A stretch of DNA of 64,000 bases, from assembly GCF_963678635.1 (NCBI RefSeq), contig NC_087065.1:43895430-43959429 (forward strand). Reading direction: 5' to 3'. The translations under genes were made by a program, and so were the position numbers. The notes under the pieces are model-generated. The model ran no database searches, was not told where the DNA came from, and saw only the letters and a list, made by a program, of their open reading frames with translations. Source of the stretch: Symsagittifera roscoffensis (taxonomy: Eukaryota > Xenacoelomorpha > Acoela > Convolutidae). Shown here in pieces: positions 44,350 to 56,699 of this stretch; the stretch's first letter is position 1; every line of letters starts with the position of its first letter.

Positions 44350-46030
44350 AAGTGATGAAGTCCGGGGACAGTACGAAGAAGTCTTGGGAAAGCTCCGAAA
44401 AGTCTTGGGACAGTACCAAGAAGTCTTGGGACAGGGCCGAAAAGTCTTAGGACAGTACAGAAAAGTCTTGGGACAACACCGAAAAGTCTTGGGACACTAC
44501 CAAGAAGTCTTGGGACAGGGCCGAAAAGTCTTAGGACAGTACCGAAAAGTCTTAAGACAGTACTGAAAAGTCTTGGGACAGTACAGAAAATCTTAGGACA
44601 GTACCAAGAAGTCTTGGGACATTACAGAAAAGTATTGGGACAGTACCAAAAAATCTTGGGACAGTGCCGAAAAGTCTTGGGACAGTACCAAGAAGTCTTA
44701 GGACAGTACCAAGAAGTCTTGGGACAGCACCGAAAAGTCTTGTGACAGCACCGAAAGTTCTTGGCACAGTACCAAGAAGTCTTGGGACAGGGCTGACAAG
44801 TCGTGGGACAGTACAGAAAAGTCTTTGGACAGCACCGAAAAGTCTTGGGACAGTACCAAGAAATCTTGGGACAGTACCAAGAAGTCTTGAGACAGCACCG
44901 AAAAGTCTTGGGACAGTATAAAGAAGTGTTGGGACAGGGCCGAAAAGTCTTGGGACAGTGCAGAAAAGTCTTGGGACAGTACAGAGAAGTCTTGGGACAG
45001 CACCGAAAAGTCTTGGGACAGTACCAAGAAGTCTTTGGACAGCACCAACAAGTCTTGGGACAGTAGAAAGAAGTCTTGTGACAGCAACGAAAAGTCTTGG
45101 AACAGTACCAAAAAAACTTGGGACAGGGCCGAAAAGTCCTAGGACAGTACCGAGAAGTCTTAAGACAGTACCGAAAAGTCTTGAGACAGTACAGAATATC
45201 TTGCGACAAAACCATGAAGTCTTGGGAATTACAGAAAAGTATTGGGACAGTACCAAAAAATCTTGGGACGGTGCCGAAAAGTCTTGGGACAGTACCAAGA
45301 AGTCTTGGGACAGTACCAAGAAGTCTTGAGACAGCACCGAAAAGTCTTCGGACAGTACCAAGAAGTCTTGGGAGAGGGCCGAAAATTCTTGGGACAGTAC
45401 AGAAAAGTCTTGGGACAGCACCGAAAAGTCTTGGGACAGTACCGAGAAGTCTTGGGACAGGGCCTAAAAGTCATGGGACAGTACCGAAAAGTCTTAAGAC
45501 AGTACCGAAAGGTCTTGAGACAGTACAGAAAAGTCTTGGGACAGTACCAAGAAGTCTTGGGACAGTACAGAAAAGTATTGGGAGAGTACCAAAAAATCTT
45601 GGGACAGTGCCAAAAGTCTTGGGACAGTACCAAGAAGTCTTGGGACAGTACCAAGAAGTCTTGAGACAGTGCGGAAAAGTCTTGGGACGGTACGAGGAAG
45701 TCTTGGGACAGTGCGGAAAAGTCTTTGGACAGCACCAAGAAGTCTTGGGACAGTACATAAAAGTCTAGGGACAGTGCCGAAAAATCTTGGGACAGTACCA
45801 AGAAATCTTGGGATAGTACAAAAAATTCTTGGGACAATACCGAAAAGTCTTGGGACAGTACCGAGAAAACTTGGGACAGTGCGGGAAAGTCTTGGGACAG
45901 TACCGAAGTGTCTTGGGACAGGACGGAAAAGTCATGGGACAGTACCAAGAGGTCTTGGGACGTGCGAAATGTCCCGACATCAAAGCGAAAAGGGTCTTGG
46001 GACAGTACGAGGTAGCCCAACACTTGAGTG
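44350..46030 (+). repeat. 21-bp minisatellite array, element 2
   Basis: About 80 units of GTCTTGGGACAGTACCRARAA. Frequent variants replace TACC with CACC, GCCG or GGCC. The unit length is a multiple of three, so several frames on both strands are open by chance; I do not consider them genes. The array lies between leader and gag. Confidence 0.95.
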
Positions 46031-46245
46031 ATAGGTCTTGAGACAATGTGAAATATCCAAATACTTAAGTGAAGAGCACAATGGACCGGTCAGAACGATT
46101 AAATCAAGAAAAATGAGCTCTAATAAAATCACGAATTGAAAGATTTTAAATTAAGAAAATTAGGAATACTTTTTAGAATTCTTATCCTAAGAAGAGGTTT
46201 TTGTAAGTTTTAATATTGTAGATAGAAAAATTGTAAATAAGAATC

Positions 46246-48760
46246 ATGAGGCAAAGTAAGGTACCGATAGCAGAAAGGAGAGTTCTAGAGTCAAAGACAA
46301 ATCATAACTATTCGCAACGGAAAGCAATGCCGTCGGTCCAAAAAGTAATGAGAAAGAATTTTTCAGTGAGCATGGTCAACACAAGAAGCGCAAAGGAGAA
46401 CAAAATGAAAGTCAGCGCTGAAGAAGGACAAACTTACCTGCTACAGAAATTGATCTTGAGACACCAGACCAGAGCATTGATGAGGTGGAAAGGAAAACAA
46501 CGGAGTCAACACCAATGCCGAATGTGGAAGAACAAGAAAAGAAGATGATAGAGTTCTCGACGATTGACATTGTAGACGATACAACGAGCAACACGCCGGA
46601 AACGATCAAGAATGACACTCAAGCGAAAAGAACGTCGTTCACAGGAGTGCAATGATAGTCGGAATGAAACCAAGAGAGAAGGAGGAATTAGCCCCTACGA
46701 CCGAGAATGGCAAGACATTTGGAACGGTTTCTGCAATAGGAACAGAGGACAATCGAGACGGTGACCAGGACGAACTTGTAGCGACAGCTAGCCACGAGGC
46801 AACAGTCGAAAATGGGACAACAACTAACCAAGAGAAAACACCTTTTCTTGAACTGGGCGACTTGATGGCGAAGCTGGAACAAATCAATAAAAAACTGAAG
46901 TGCAGTGAAGAAATTCGACAATTGCTAAAAAAAGGAGATCAGAAACAATAAGAGCGAGAGCCTGGACCATTGCTTCAATCTGGCGAAGACAACTGAAGAG
47001 AGGCTACAACAAATGACAGACAATGTAGAGGCTACCGACAATGAGAGAGAGAAGAACATCAAAAAAGACATGCAAGAAAAGAAGCAACGGTATGACACTG
47101 TGAAAAGTAAGTTAGGGAGTCTGGAGACGAGAATGGACACAATGAGCAGAGACCAGGCCGAGAGTTCATGTGCCATACAGGCCAAATTGGATGCCATCTT
47201 GAGAAACTCTACATCACAAGACAAGCCGGTAACAGATCGAACGCAGGGCAACAGAGTCGATTTCGTGGAACCACAACGGAACAAGCGGGAGTCATAGGAC
47301 CAGGGGGGGGCAACACAATTATGAAAAGTGGAACCTCAAATACGACAAATGGTCCGGGGGATTTCACAACAAGCAACAATGTGGGACCTGATGCCATGAC
47401 GTAGGCCAGCACCTGGGAGACGATGAATAGGACATTGGAAGCGTTCGCTACAAGGAACAGTGACTAGTGTGAAAGAGGAGGTGGCAAATCCAGGAAAACC
47501 TTCAAGAAGCCAAAAGAATTTAAGGACGACTCAGATGGATGCATCGACACATGGGTAGAGGTCATGTGACTACATTTGGAATCAGACAACTTGAATGACG
47601 AAAGACAGGCCTGCGCAGCGATACTCAGCAACTTAGAAGGCACGGCGTTAAAATGTGTAGTTGCAAAGAAGGAAGAGGAACGTGATACTGCAGACAAAAT
47701 CTTCGAGATATTAATGAACCAATTCGGATCGGGAATGAAGGGTCACCAGGCTATGATGAGATTCGAAAAGAGAAGACAGAGGGATGATGAATCAATCGAT
47801 CGGTTCCTGGATGATCTTGAGAGCTTGAGAAGAAGGAGTGATCCTGAAGAGTCGACAAACAGAAGGAACTACAGCATCGCCTCGAAAATTATCGACGGGG
47901 TTAAAAGTGACGTCTTGAGAACAATGTTAGCAACATATTATTCACTATCGAAAGATAAAGCACCGACTCCGGAAGAGATGAGGCAAAAATCAAGGGAGTA
48001 CATGTTGATGAAACCAAAGAAGTACTCGTACCCAGAGAATAGGAACATGCAAGGGGGGAGTCAACCCCAGAGGTCGTCATGGTACAAGCCTAGAGATGAT
48101 ATGGACAAACGCAGGTCATGCGCAAAATGCGGATCAGCAGATCATCACGTGGCGGATTGCACGACGTACAAGCAAAGCATGAAGAGTCTGGGATATGCGC
48201 CGGATGAGGAAGATATGAGCCAGACGGAAGAACATATGTTCTACAGCGGCCTGATCATCAAGATATGTGCGAGATGCTTCTTCTGCAATCAAGAAGGCCA
48301 CTTCAGGATAGACTGTCCGTTGCTTTGGGACGCAGTGAAGAAATAGAAGCTAGCGCTGGCGGCGGTACAGAAAACCAAGAACAGGCAAGCCGAATTTGAC
48401 AAAAAAACTCGGAGACACCGAGCGCGGAACTACCGACAAAAACGGTGAAGGCTGTAGCGCAAGTCAAGAATGCCATAGAAGCTGAGGCAGGAATTCTCTA
48501 GAAATAAACTATGAGAAAGCAGCTGCGGAGGCTATCAACAAAGTAAAACAAGACCTAGCAACAAAAGAGATCGAGCAACGACTAAAACAGGAGATCGAAA
48601 GGCAGAAGTTAAACGAGACCTTATGTAGGTCGGTGCCAGTGTCAGAAGCAGAAAAGGGAGCGACAAAGCGTGGAAATTGCAACACTCTAAAAATGGTGAC
48701 TGGAAAGCCACTCGGCATAACGAAGATCGGAGCCAGGATAATAACGATAATCAATGTGGG
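46246..48760 (+). pseudogene. Gag pseudogene of the plus-strand element
   Basis: It begins MRQSKVPIAERRV, parallel to the Gag start of the 22-kb element, and retains the capsid core (EFKDDSDGCIDTWVEVM, GMKGHQAMMRFEKRRQRDDE) and both zinc knuckles (CAKCGSADHHVADC, CFFCNQEGHFRIDC). It is broken by frameshifts near 46,430, 46,640 and 46,930 and by stops at 47,402 (at the Trp of MTWAST), 47,567 and about 48,345. The gag-to-protease junction at about 48,740 is in one frame here. Confidence 0.92.
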
Positions 48761-50909
48761 AGGCCACGAAGTGACGAGAAACCTGAGTGAACCAAGCGAT
48801 CAGACGACAATGCACATTGATGTTTACGCAGATTACTTAGGTGCAATAAGTCCGCAGATAACTTGGGGGCACTACTCACAAGAGGTGGTAGCAAGTCAGT
48901 ACGCGCCGAGAATAGGTACACGGAAACCTATGGTCCATACGAGGTGATGTTAAATATAGACGTAATAAACATCTATACGAAGACTATGATAACATGCGAC
49001 GAAGACCTAGCCGGACAGATCTATGTGGGCAGGGAAGAACTGAAAGTGAGATCGATTAGACACTGTGCTATGTTGGAATAGGATGCAATGCATATAGTAC
49101 AGAAGCGGACGTAACGGCACACGTGCTTGACATAAATAGCAAGAGGACTCAGTTACGCGGGTTTCTGGACACGGGAGCGGTCTTGAGCGTTATACCAATC
49201 GAAACGTGGGAGCGAATGGGCTTCAACAGAGACGGTTTGATTGACTGTCATCGGCAAACAAAGGAGCACTGCGGGTACTAGGCACGACACCAATAATAGC
49301 TCTAAGCTTAGGGGAACGCAACCTGTGGATGAACTTTCTTGTGGTGGAAAACGTAGACGAGTCTGACCAATTCATTTTAGGCAGGGACTTTATCAGAAAT
49401 TTCGACGTAACCATTGATCTAAACAATGCCATGTTCAGGATTCGGAATCCGGAAAAGAAGTACGTAATTAAACCGGTAAATTTGATAATGGCGAATGAAA
49501 ATAAAGCACCGGTATTCTTGAGTAGGAGGGTGAGGCTGAAAGCAAACGAAGCGGCAATTGTAAGCTTGCGAATGAAAAATTATAATGAACTAAGTGACAA
49601 CAAGCAAGTATGCATAATCCCAAATCTAAATAGCCAAAGCGCTGCTGTTTTAGGAAGATCCTTCTCGATAACCAAGAGCAGTCTCTGCGTCAGTGTCTTG
49701 TTGAATACTCTTGATAATACCATCATAATCCAGAGGGGAAGGAAATTGGGTTACGCTTTACCTGTGAAAACTCGATATGAAATGACTGAAAATGTAAAAG
49801 AGAATGAAGTACTTGATTGTCCCAGTCATTTTTGCAACGCCACGGCTACGTTTCAACGATTGATAGCACATGCATTGATAGGTGTAACAAAGAAATACGA
49901 CAACCTGATAAAGTGCTACGTGGATGACGTGGTAAATGCGACATTGACACTAGAGGACCACATCGAGCGACTAGACGAGGTGTTTGCCTGCATGAAGGGA
50001 TCAAGCGCGAAAATGCAAGTCATCAAAGTGCGAAATACTCAGGGACTCGATTAAATACCTGGGTAGGATGGTGGACAGACACGGCATTAGACCAGACCCA
50101 GATGCAGTAGAAGCAGTTCTGACCTGGAACCTGCCAAAAACGGAACATCAACTGATGAGCTTCTTGGGTTTTGCGATCTATTACAGGGAGTTCATTAAGG
50201 GCTATGCGGACAAAGTGTACCCGATGCAGCAACCAATTCTGCACAAGGGCAAGAAATTCACGTGGAGGATTCAGAGGATTCATTCCGTTGAATAAAGAAG
50301 GAGTTGTGTGAAGCACCGGTGCTAGGGATGCCAACGGAAAAGGGAACGTACGTGCTGGTCACGGATGCATCGGTAGTAGCAATTCCCGGCATTCTCCATC
50401 AAGAGAAGGAGTGGAATGGGAAGAAAGTTTTGAAACCAATAGCATGCGGGAGTAAAGTCTTGAGTGATACGGAGATGAATTACGGGGCGCCCAAAGCGGA
50501 GATGTTCGCAGTGGTTACCTTTGTCGAAAAAGACAAGGAATACCTAAGCAGCGAGCCGCTCAATTTACGAGTCGACAGCAGGGCCCTCAGCTAGTTGAAA
50601 ACGTACTTAATGGATCAAAGCTACATAGGGAGACGGATAGTTCACCTGGATGGATACAACATGATAATTGAGCATAGGACGAATGACAAACATCAAAATG
50701 CCGATAGCTTGAGTAAGAAGACGGAGTTCTACGAGAGACAGGAACAGAGGGAGGCGGATAGGCCAGAAATCAAAGATGGCTTCTCCTTCGTGGATAAGGA
50801 AACGTATGATAGTCTTCCACTCACGACAAGGCTCGACAAGTCTGGCAAATCCATAAAAGATCACCCCGAACTACCAAAGGAACGTCCAGAGAAAACAATC
50901 TTGAAAAGT
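48760..50909 (+). pseudogene. Pol pseudogene (protease, partial RT, RNase H)
   Basis: Protease keeps LDTGAVLSVIP (about 49,165) and FILGRDFIRNFDV but has a stop at 49,079 and a deletion at about 49,243. At about 49,829 the frame jumps from LDCPSH into FCNATATFQRL, so roughly 190 residues of RT, including the first catalytic Asp, are deleted. The YVDD box (about 49,920) and the RNase H motifs VTDAS and HQNADSLS remain. RNase H has a TAG at 50,593 in place of the Trp of ALSWLKTY. It ends at the duplication breakpoint. Confidence 0.93.
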
Positions 50910-51628
50910 CTTAAGCATGGCGAGATAGTTAAGCCTAGATAATAGATTCTATAGCTTTTATTGGAGCAGAGTAAAGCAAGGAAATTTTCCAAATGAACAA
51001 TCTGCCACCTATTTTAAAATCCGTCCAGTTTAAATCTATTTATAATCCAAAAAATAGATGCGGGAAAAAATAAAATCTTGGAAAACCCAAAATTTGAAAA
51101 ATTGTCCTAAAATAAAGAAGCAAACTCAGATTGTTAATGAAAACTTAGCATAGCATGCAACAAATAACATTCTAGCCAAAAAACTTCAAAAACAACAAAA
51201 TGGCTTCTAGGTTAAAATTTCTGGTGAATTAGTATGGCTATTCTCATGACGAAGGAACCGAATGATAAAACCTTTTATCAAATCAGAATTGTAGAAAACC
51301 GTAATAAGTTCCTATTGGCAGACCTTTTTCATGCAGAAAATGAAAAATAACTTGTCCGCCGCCGAAAGCAAAAAATTAGCGCCCGTTTGCACTTCTTTTG
51401 TTATTAGAGCATTTAAAAACGTTTCGTTAAAAAAATACTACCCGCCAGTTTGCACTTCTTTTGTTATTAGAGCATTTTAAAACTTTTCGTAAAAAAAGAA
51501 GAAAAAAACATCACGACTTACATAAGAGTCTGAACTAGGTTCATCGCCATTTATTAAAACTTCGCCAATTAGTAGAACACAGTAGTCCGAAAAAGAAAAC
51601 AAAAACTTCTGGTTTGCAAAAAAAAAAA

Positions 51629-51695
51629 CAGACCACCGGATTCGAACCACAAGTCTTTATCGTCATATGCAGGTGTGTTACCGCTAATCCATCTG
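51629..51695 (-). repeat. tRNA-like unit, copy d
   Basis: Segmental copy of the 15998-16064 unit with the same B box GGTTCGAATCC and an even longer adjacent T run on the minus strand. Confidence 0.6.
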
Positions 51696-52421
51696 CGAAT
51701 TCTTATGAACAAAGATATTTACTGAAAAAAAGTTTAGTACACGGTTGGAACACCCTTGCTTATCGCATAGATATTAAAAAGAGAGCGCAACTGCAGATAA
51801 AATTGCATCAAAATGGGACTTACGCTCTTTACAATCAAAATCACATCTGAAAAAACTGTACTGAAACCTATTCTTAAATTATGAACATGGTCAACAACTG
51901 ATTGGAAAACTATAGAAGAACTCAAAGAAATGGAAAAAAAATGATTGAAAGATATGTCACGTTAGAGTTCTTCAATCTTTCCCTTAAAGCTATCCCATTT
52001 AGAGAAAACTGGAACAACTTTGCGCGCATGGATAATTGCAACTAGAGAACCTGCGGCAGCTAAACTTGCTTCAAAATGGAGTTTATAGCATTTAAAATCA
52101 AAATCACAGCTGAAAAACTGTTGAAACCAGAAAAAAAATGATTTAAAGATAATCACGTTATAGCTCTTTGAATTTCTAAAGTGTTTGTGATTGACATTTT
52201 TTTTTCAGGTTATCCGAGTTAGAGAAAACTGCAGGACCTACATAAGTCTCTTCTTTTCTTTAAATTTGCTATTATTGAAAAAAAAATCGGGGAAATGGCT
52301 GTATTTGATTTAAACGAATTTGTTTAGATAATCCTGATTTTTTATCGATATCATTTAATGTTATTAAGAACTATCCAGAAACATAAGCCGGTAAAAAAAA
52401 TCACTCGGAGCTGCATATTAC

Positions 52422-52516
52422 CTCTTTTCCTTTCGTGTCACCTTTTTCGAACCATTCAACTGTGACCATTCCATTTTCATTGTTTAGATCCACGACGACA
52501 GCTGCATGTACTCTTC
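52422..52516 (-). pseudogene. Duplicate of kinesin exon 2
   Basis: The sequence and both splice sites of exon 2 are intact here, but the remaining exons are not present downstream. What follows leftward is the decayed element. Confidence 0.85.
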
Positions 52517-52593
52517 CTATAAAAATCATTCGGAGAAACTGTCTTTTGAATTAAAGGATTTGATTTCAGAAAAATGCAGTTTTAAAGCCTTAC

Positions 52594-52666
52594 CGTCGCT
52601 TCTTTGTATTTAAATACTTGTGCCCTGACTTAAAGAGCCGAATGTCTCATCCCAATGATTCCCCAT
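52594..52666 (-). pseudogene. Duplicate of kinesin exon 1 with nonsense codon
   Basis: Same ATG and donor as the exon at 16964-17036. Codon 19 reads TAA (52610-52612) where the gene-linked copy has GAC; two bases differ. Translation from this ATG would stop after 18 residues. Confidence 0.9.
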
Positions 52667-52896
52667 GAGTCAGATGCTACATAAATCTGAAAAAATCAGT
52701 TAATGAACATTGTGTTAATTATGATGATCGATGGCGAGGCTTTCAAAAAGAAACAAGCGTAGTAGCAGTTGTAGTAGTTTAAGCTTTGGATCAGCTGATC
52801 CAGGTCTCGCGCTCGCCACTTCTCAGCTGAGTTGACCTTCTGAAATGGGTTGCAATGTCCTCAACCTCTTCTTTTCGATGTTGCATTTCTTCAATA

Positions 52897-54094
52897 TGTA
52901 AAATTCGCCAAGAAGTACATACCAACAAAAAAACTAGGTTCTAAAACCACTGGCTAGCGTCTAAACACAGCTTCACATGCTTTCAACCGTCTCTACCAAA
53001 GAAAGTTCAATGTGTGGTCCATTAACATCGGGTCGACAAAGTCGTTACGATTAAAAAAGCTATCGACCAAACCGCGCAAATTAACTTCGTTATATAAAAA
53101 AATAGTGAGCTCATCGCTGGGTCTCAGTATCCCCAGACCACGAGGTCATTCCTAAAAACAGGGCTAATATGTAACATTCGCCCGGAAGTACATATCGACG
53201 GGAAATTAGCTAGGTTCTAAAACGACCGGCTAGCGTCTAAACACAACTCTACATGCTTTTCACCGTCTCTGTCAAAACCAGTTCTTTTGGTGGTTTTCCT
53301 AACATCGGGTCGACAAAACGTTACTGCTTTCCGGCTTCGACCAGAACGCTCCAATTAACTTAATTATATGCAAATATAGTGAGCTCATCGCTGGGTCTCA
53401 GTATCCCCAGACCACGAGGTCACTCCTAAAAACAGGGCTACTACTATTTATTATATTACTATAGTTTTTGTTCAGTAGATAAAAATCATCATCTCCATCG
53501 AAGATGGATCAACCCTTTCCCTCACTCATAGCTTCTCATTCTCTGAAGATGAATCCGGATGTTAATTAAATTCAACTCAGGGCATGACCAGGAAGCTAAG
53601 AGTTTATATCAACACAATTTGAGTTCTGAGCCCGAGACCCCTCCGGATTCTGGAATACGGGGAAATAGCACTCGTATTTCTTTCCCGCCGTCCACTAGAC
53701 ACGCCGTCCCAAAACCCTTCCTTTTTCTCGGGTTGTACGTTGTAAGGATTGTAACAGCACAATCTTTACAGCTGGGAATGGTTTCTGACAATTTCCAAAT
53801 GCAAACTCAATCTGTTATCGTTTTCTCGTAGTTGTTTCCACTGCGACTATTATTGTTGTGTTTCGCCGTTTCAGTGTGCGCGAAATAATAATACGTTACG
53901 TGTCGTTCATGTCCAAAACGAAGTTTTAAAAATTAGCATGTCAGTTAAAACTGACCCTTCCTGATTTGTCCAATCATTCAAATAACGTCGCTAACTCATT
54001 AAAATCATCAATCTTCACAGTTCAATGATCATTTTTCTGATCGACAAAAATTCGATTGCGAAACTGCATTTTCGTACATTCTGGTCGAATGTCA
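52897..54094 (-). mobile_element. Old LTR relic, unit 2
   Basis: Copy of the 39511-42162 relic without the Penelope insertion, hence the empty-site reference. Its two ~270-bp tandem units are at 52897 and 53169. About 250 bp of the internal 3' sequence follow to 54345. Confidence 0.6.
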
Positions 54095-54416
54095 CATACT
54101 CCCCGGACAGCCCGGTCAGGGTCCTCATTGAGTCTCGTAGTCTTCATCAAAATGGTACAGTGCCATCGAGCAGAATTTACAAAATGCATAAAACCATTTT
54201 TATCCACCTCATATCATTTCACTGCAGAATACGGTGGCATCATACCACAATACTATAGCCTTCCAAAATCTTTCACTAATCTGCACTTTCGAGGATGTGA
54301 CTCAAGATAAAACATCTTTTTAGACTTCCAATGTCTATGTCCCGATTTAAAACTTTTTCTCCTAGGTTTAAAAAATGTAGGGACGCAGGACTGTTCTGCC
54401 AACCCACAAGCTAATG

Positions 54417-55311
54417 TGCCAGTCGGTCATGTTTGGAAGTTTGACCTTGAGAAATACGATCAAATTAATATTGGGATGAAATGTAATTTTTCAAAAATTC
54501 GAATTGAGCCTGTCATGCTCAACTTTCTCGCGACAACTGAAAATCTCAGAAAAGCAAGATGAGAACAACCGAACTACAATCGCGGGAAAATATTCCAAAA
54601 CAGCAGCGGGAATTTTCAATTCACAATTTCCAGATACAAAAATCACACAAGAGTAGAGCTCTCCTATCCTGAAATAGGAGACAGAACGATTGCGAAAGAA
54701 GAGTATATTGATTCGAAGTGGACCAGAGTGAACCTTCGGTGGAAAGGTGGACAACCGAAGTCTCCCAATGGTCCAACTTTAGTTCTCAATTGAAAACTCA
54801 TTTCCTTTGTTGGAATTTGTTAATAGCAAACTTCTCAAGTTATTACATTTATGCTAGAGTCGCTAGTTATTTAGTTACTCCAATTCTCGAGTGTGCTGGT
54901 ATGTGAGTACCCAATTTAGTTTTCTTGAATGTGTTTTATAATTGTTATATTGAGGTAAGGAGAGTTTTAGGTTGATCCATCTGCAATTGATCAAAGTTCC
55001 AATAAAGTCTAATAAAAAGTAACTATACGGACTGTTCCGACCCTGTTTTTAACGGCGCTCGCGTATTTTGGGTATTTTGAGACCTAAGTATGGGGACGTT
55101 CTTATTTTCTAGAGAGGGGGGGGGGGGGTGTTTTGGTAGTGGCCTTTAAGCTGTAACGAGGGTTTTAGTCTCATGTCGCAAGTTAACCGAATTGGCTCCG
55201 ACCGTTCGAGGTAGAAAAACACAAGAGATAGTGTCCCTGACTCTTGAGCCAATGGTTATAGGGCCTATTTTTCATTAACCTCATATTCGATTTAAGTAGG
55301 CGACTGTTACA
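54417..55311 (+). repeat. Plus-strand LTR, nearly complete
   Basis: 895 bp from TGCCAGTCGG to ACTGTTACA. It aligns throughout with the reverse complement of the 22-kb element's LTRs but is clearly diverged. It includes a 13- to 14-G run near 55,120 that varies in length between copies. Confidence 0.88.
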
Positions 55312-55521
55312 TAGTATTTTTATGGCGCTCCTGGGTGTTTTTACCACATCATGACTACGGAGTCGAACCAACTTGACACAGCTCCGGGCTACATGCCCAT
55401 TGTAGAGTACCGGTGGTACGGTTCAGCGGGAACGTATAAACCTTCCGGTCGTACCATGATAGCTTTTTAAGAAAACTCGAGAAAGTTTCCTGGTACGCTC
55501 TCCGAACGAGGCCTAGCTAAC
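55312..55521 (+). mobile_element. Leader fragment with primer-site candidate
   Basis: TGGCGCTCCTGGGTG occurs 11 nt after the LTR, as in the 22-kb element. The leader is cut at 55,521, where sequence from the kinesin segment resumes (GTTGCATCAAAATGGGACTT). Confidence 0.8.
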
Positions 55522-55762
55522 CGAGTAACTAGTTGCATCAAAATGGGACTTACGCTCTTTACAATCAAAATCACAGCTGAAAAAACTGTACTGAAACCTA
55601 TTCTTAAATTATGAAAATGGTCAACTTTCAATTATGAAAATAGTTTAAGCTTTGGATCAGCTGATCCAGGTCTCGCGCTCGCCACTTCTCAGCTGAGTTG
55701 ACCTTCTGAAATGGGTTGCAATGTCCTCAACTTCTTCTTTTCGATGTTACATTTCTTCAATA
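55522..55762 (-). repeat. Kinesin 5' segmental duplication, unit 3 (exons deleted)
   Basis: Two pieces of the kinesin segment are fused: 55,522-55,620 corresponds to about 16,165-16,260 and 55,643-55,760 to about 17,145-17,256. The stretch with exons 1 and 2 between them is missing. The palindrome GGATCAGCTGATCC is retained. Confidence 0.85.
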
Positions 55763-56689
55763 TGTAACATTCGGCAGGAAGTACATACCAACAAAAAAAC
55801 TAGGTTCTAAAACCACTGGCTAGCGTCTAAACATAGCTTCACATGCTTTCAACCGTCTCTACCAAAGAAAGTTCAATGTGTGGTCCAATAACATTGGGTC
55901 GACAAAGTCGTTACGACTAAAAAAGCTATCGACCAAACCGCGCAAATTAACTTCGTTATATGCAAATATAGTGAGCTCATCGCTGGGTCTCAGTATCCCC
56001 AGACCACGAGGTCAATCCTAAAAACAGGGCTAATATGTAACATTCGCCCGGAAGTACATATAGACGGGAAATAAGCTAGGTTCTAAAACGACTGGCTAGC
56101 GTCTAAACACAACTCTACATGCTTTTCACCGTCTCTGCCAAAACCAGTTCTTTTGGTGGTTTTCCTAACATCGGGTCGACAAAACGTTACTGCTTTCCGG
56201 CTTCGACCAGAACGCTCCGATTAACTAAATTATATGCAAATATAGTGCGCTCATCGCTGTCTCAGTATCCCCAGACCACGAGGTCACTCTTAAAAACAGG
56301 GCTACTACTATTTATTATATTACTATTGTTTTTGTTCAGTAGATAAAAATCATCATCTCCATCGAAGATGGATCAACCCTTTCCCTCACTCATAGCTTCT
56401 CATTCTCTGAAAATGAATCTGGATGTTAATTAAGTTCAACTCAGGGCGTGACCAGGAAGCTAAGAGTTTATATCAACACAATTTGAGTTCTGAGCCCGAG
56501 ACCCCTCCGGATTCTGGAATACGGGGAAATAGCACTCGTATTTCTTTCCGGAAAGCTAGACACGCCGTCTCAACGCCCTTCCTTTTTCTCGGGTTCTACG
56601 TTGTAAGGATTGTAATAGCACAATCGTTACAGCTGGGAATGGTTTCTGACAATCTCCAAATGCAAATTCAATCTGCTATCGTTTTCTCA
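55763..56689 (-). mobile_element. Old LTR relic, unit 3 (truncated)
   Basis: Third copy of the relic, with its tandem ~270-bp units at 55763 and about 56,035. It stops at about 56,689, where it is joined to the middle of a plus-strand LTR. Confidence 0.6.
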
Positions 56690-56699
56690 CTTATATCCT

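Larger units (their letters stand above)
42407..50915 (+). mobile_element. Decayed plus-strand Ty3-type element, truncated at 50915
   Basis: A relative of the 22-kb element in opposite orientation: part of an LTR (42407-42779), a leader, a 21-bp repeat array, gag and part of pol. The LTR is joined straight to leader sequence (AGATAGCTTTTTAAGAAAAC), so the LTR 3' end and primer site are deleted. The 3' side is cut at 50,909-50,915, where the next copy of the kinesin segment begins. No macrodomain or accessory ORF remains. Confidence 0.9.
50916..52896 (-). repeat. Kinesin 5' segmental duplication, unit 2
   Basis: Near-identical copy of 15288-17256, including the tRNA-like unit, kinesin exons 1-2 and upstream flank. 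Beyond the point where the 22-kb element sits in unit 1, this unit reads straight through (GCATTTCTTCAATATG) into the LTR relic and so preserves the pre-insertion structure. Confidence 0.93.

Noticed and set aside
44350-46030. The arrays considered as CRISPR.
   Set aside because: There are no unique spacers between constant repeats; units vary as in a minisatellite and the context is a eukaryotic retroelement.
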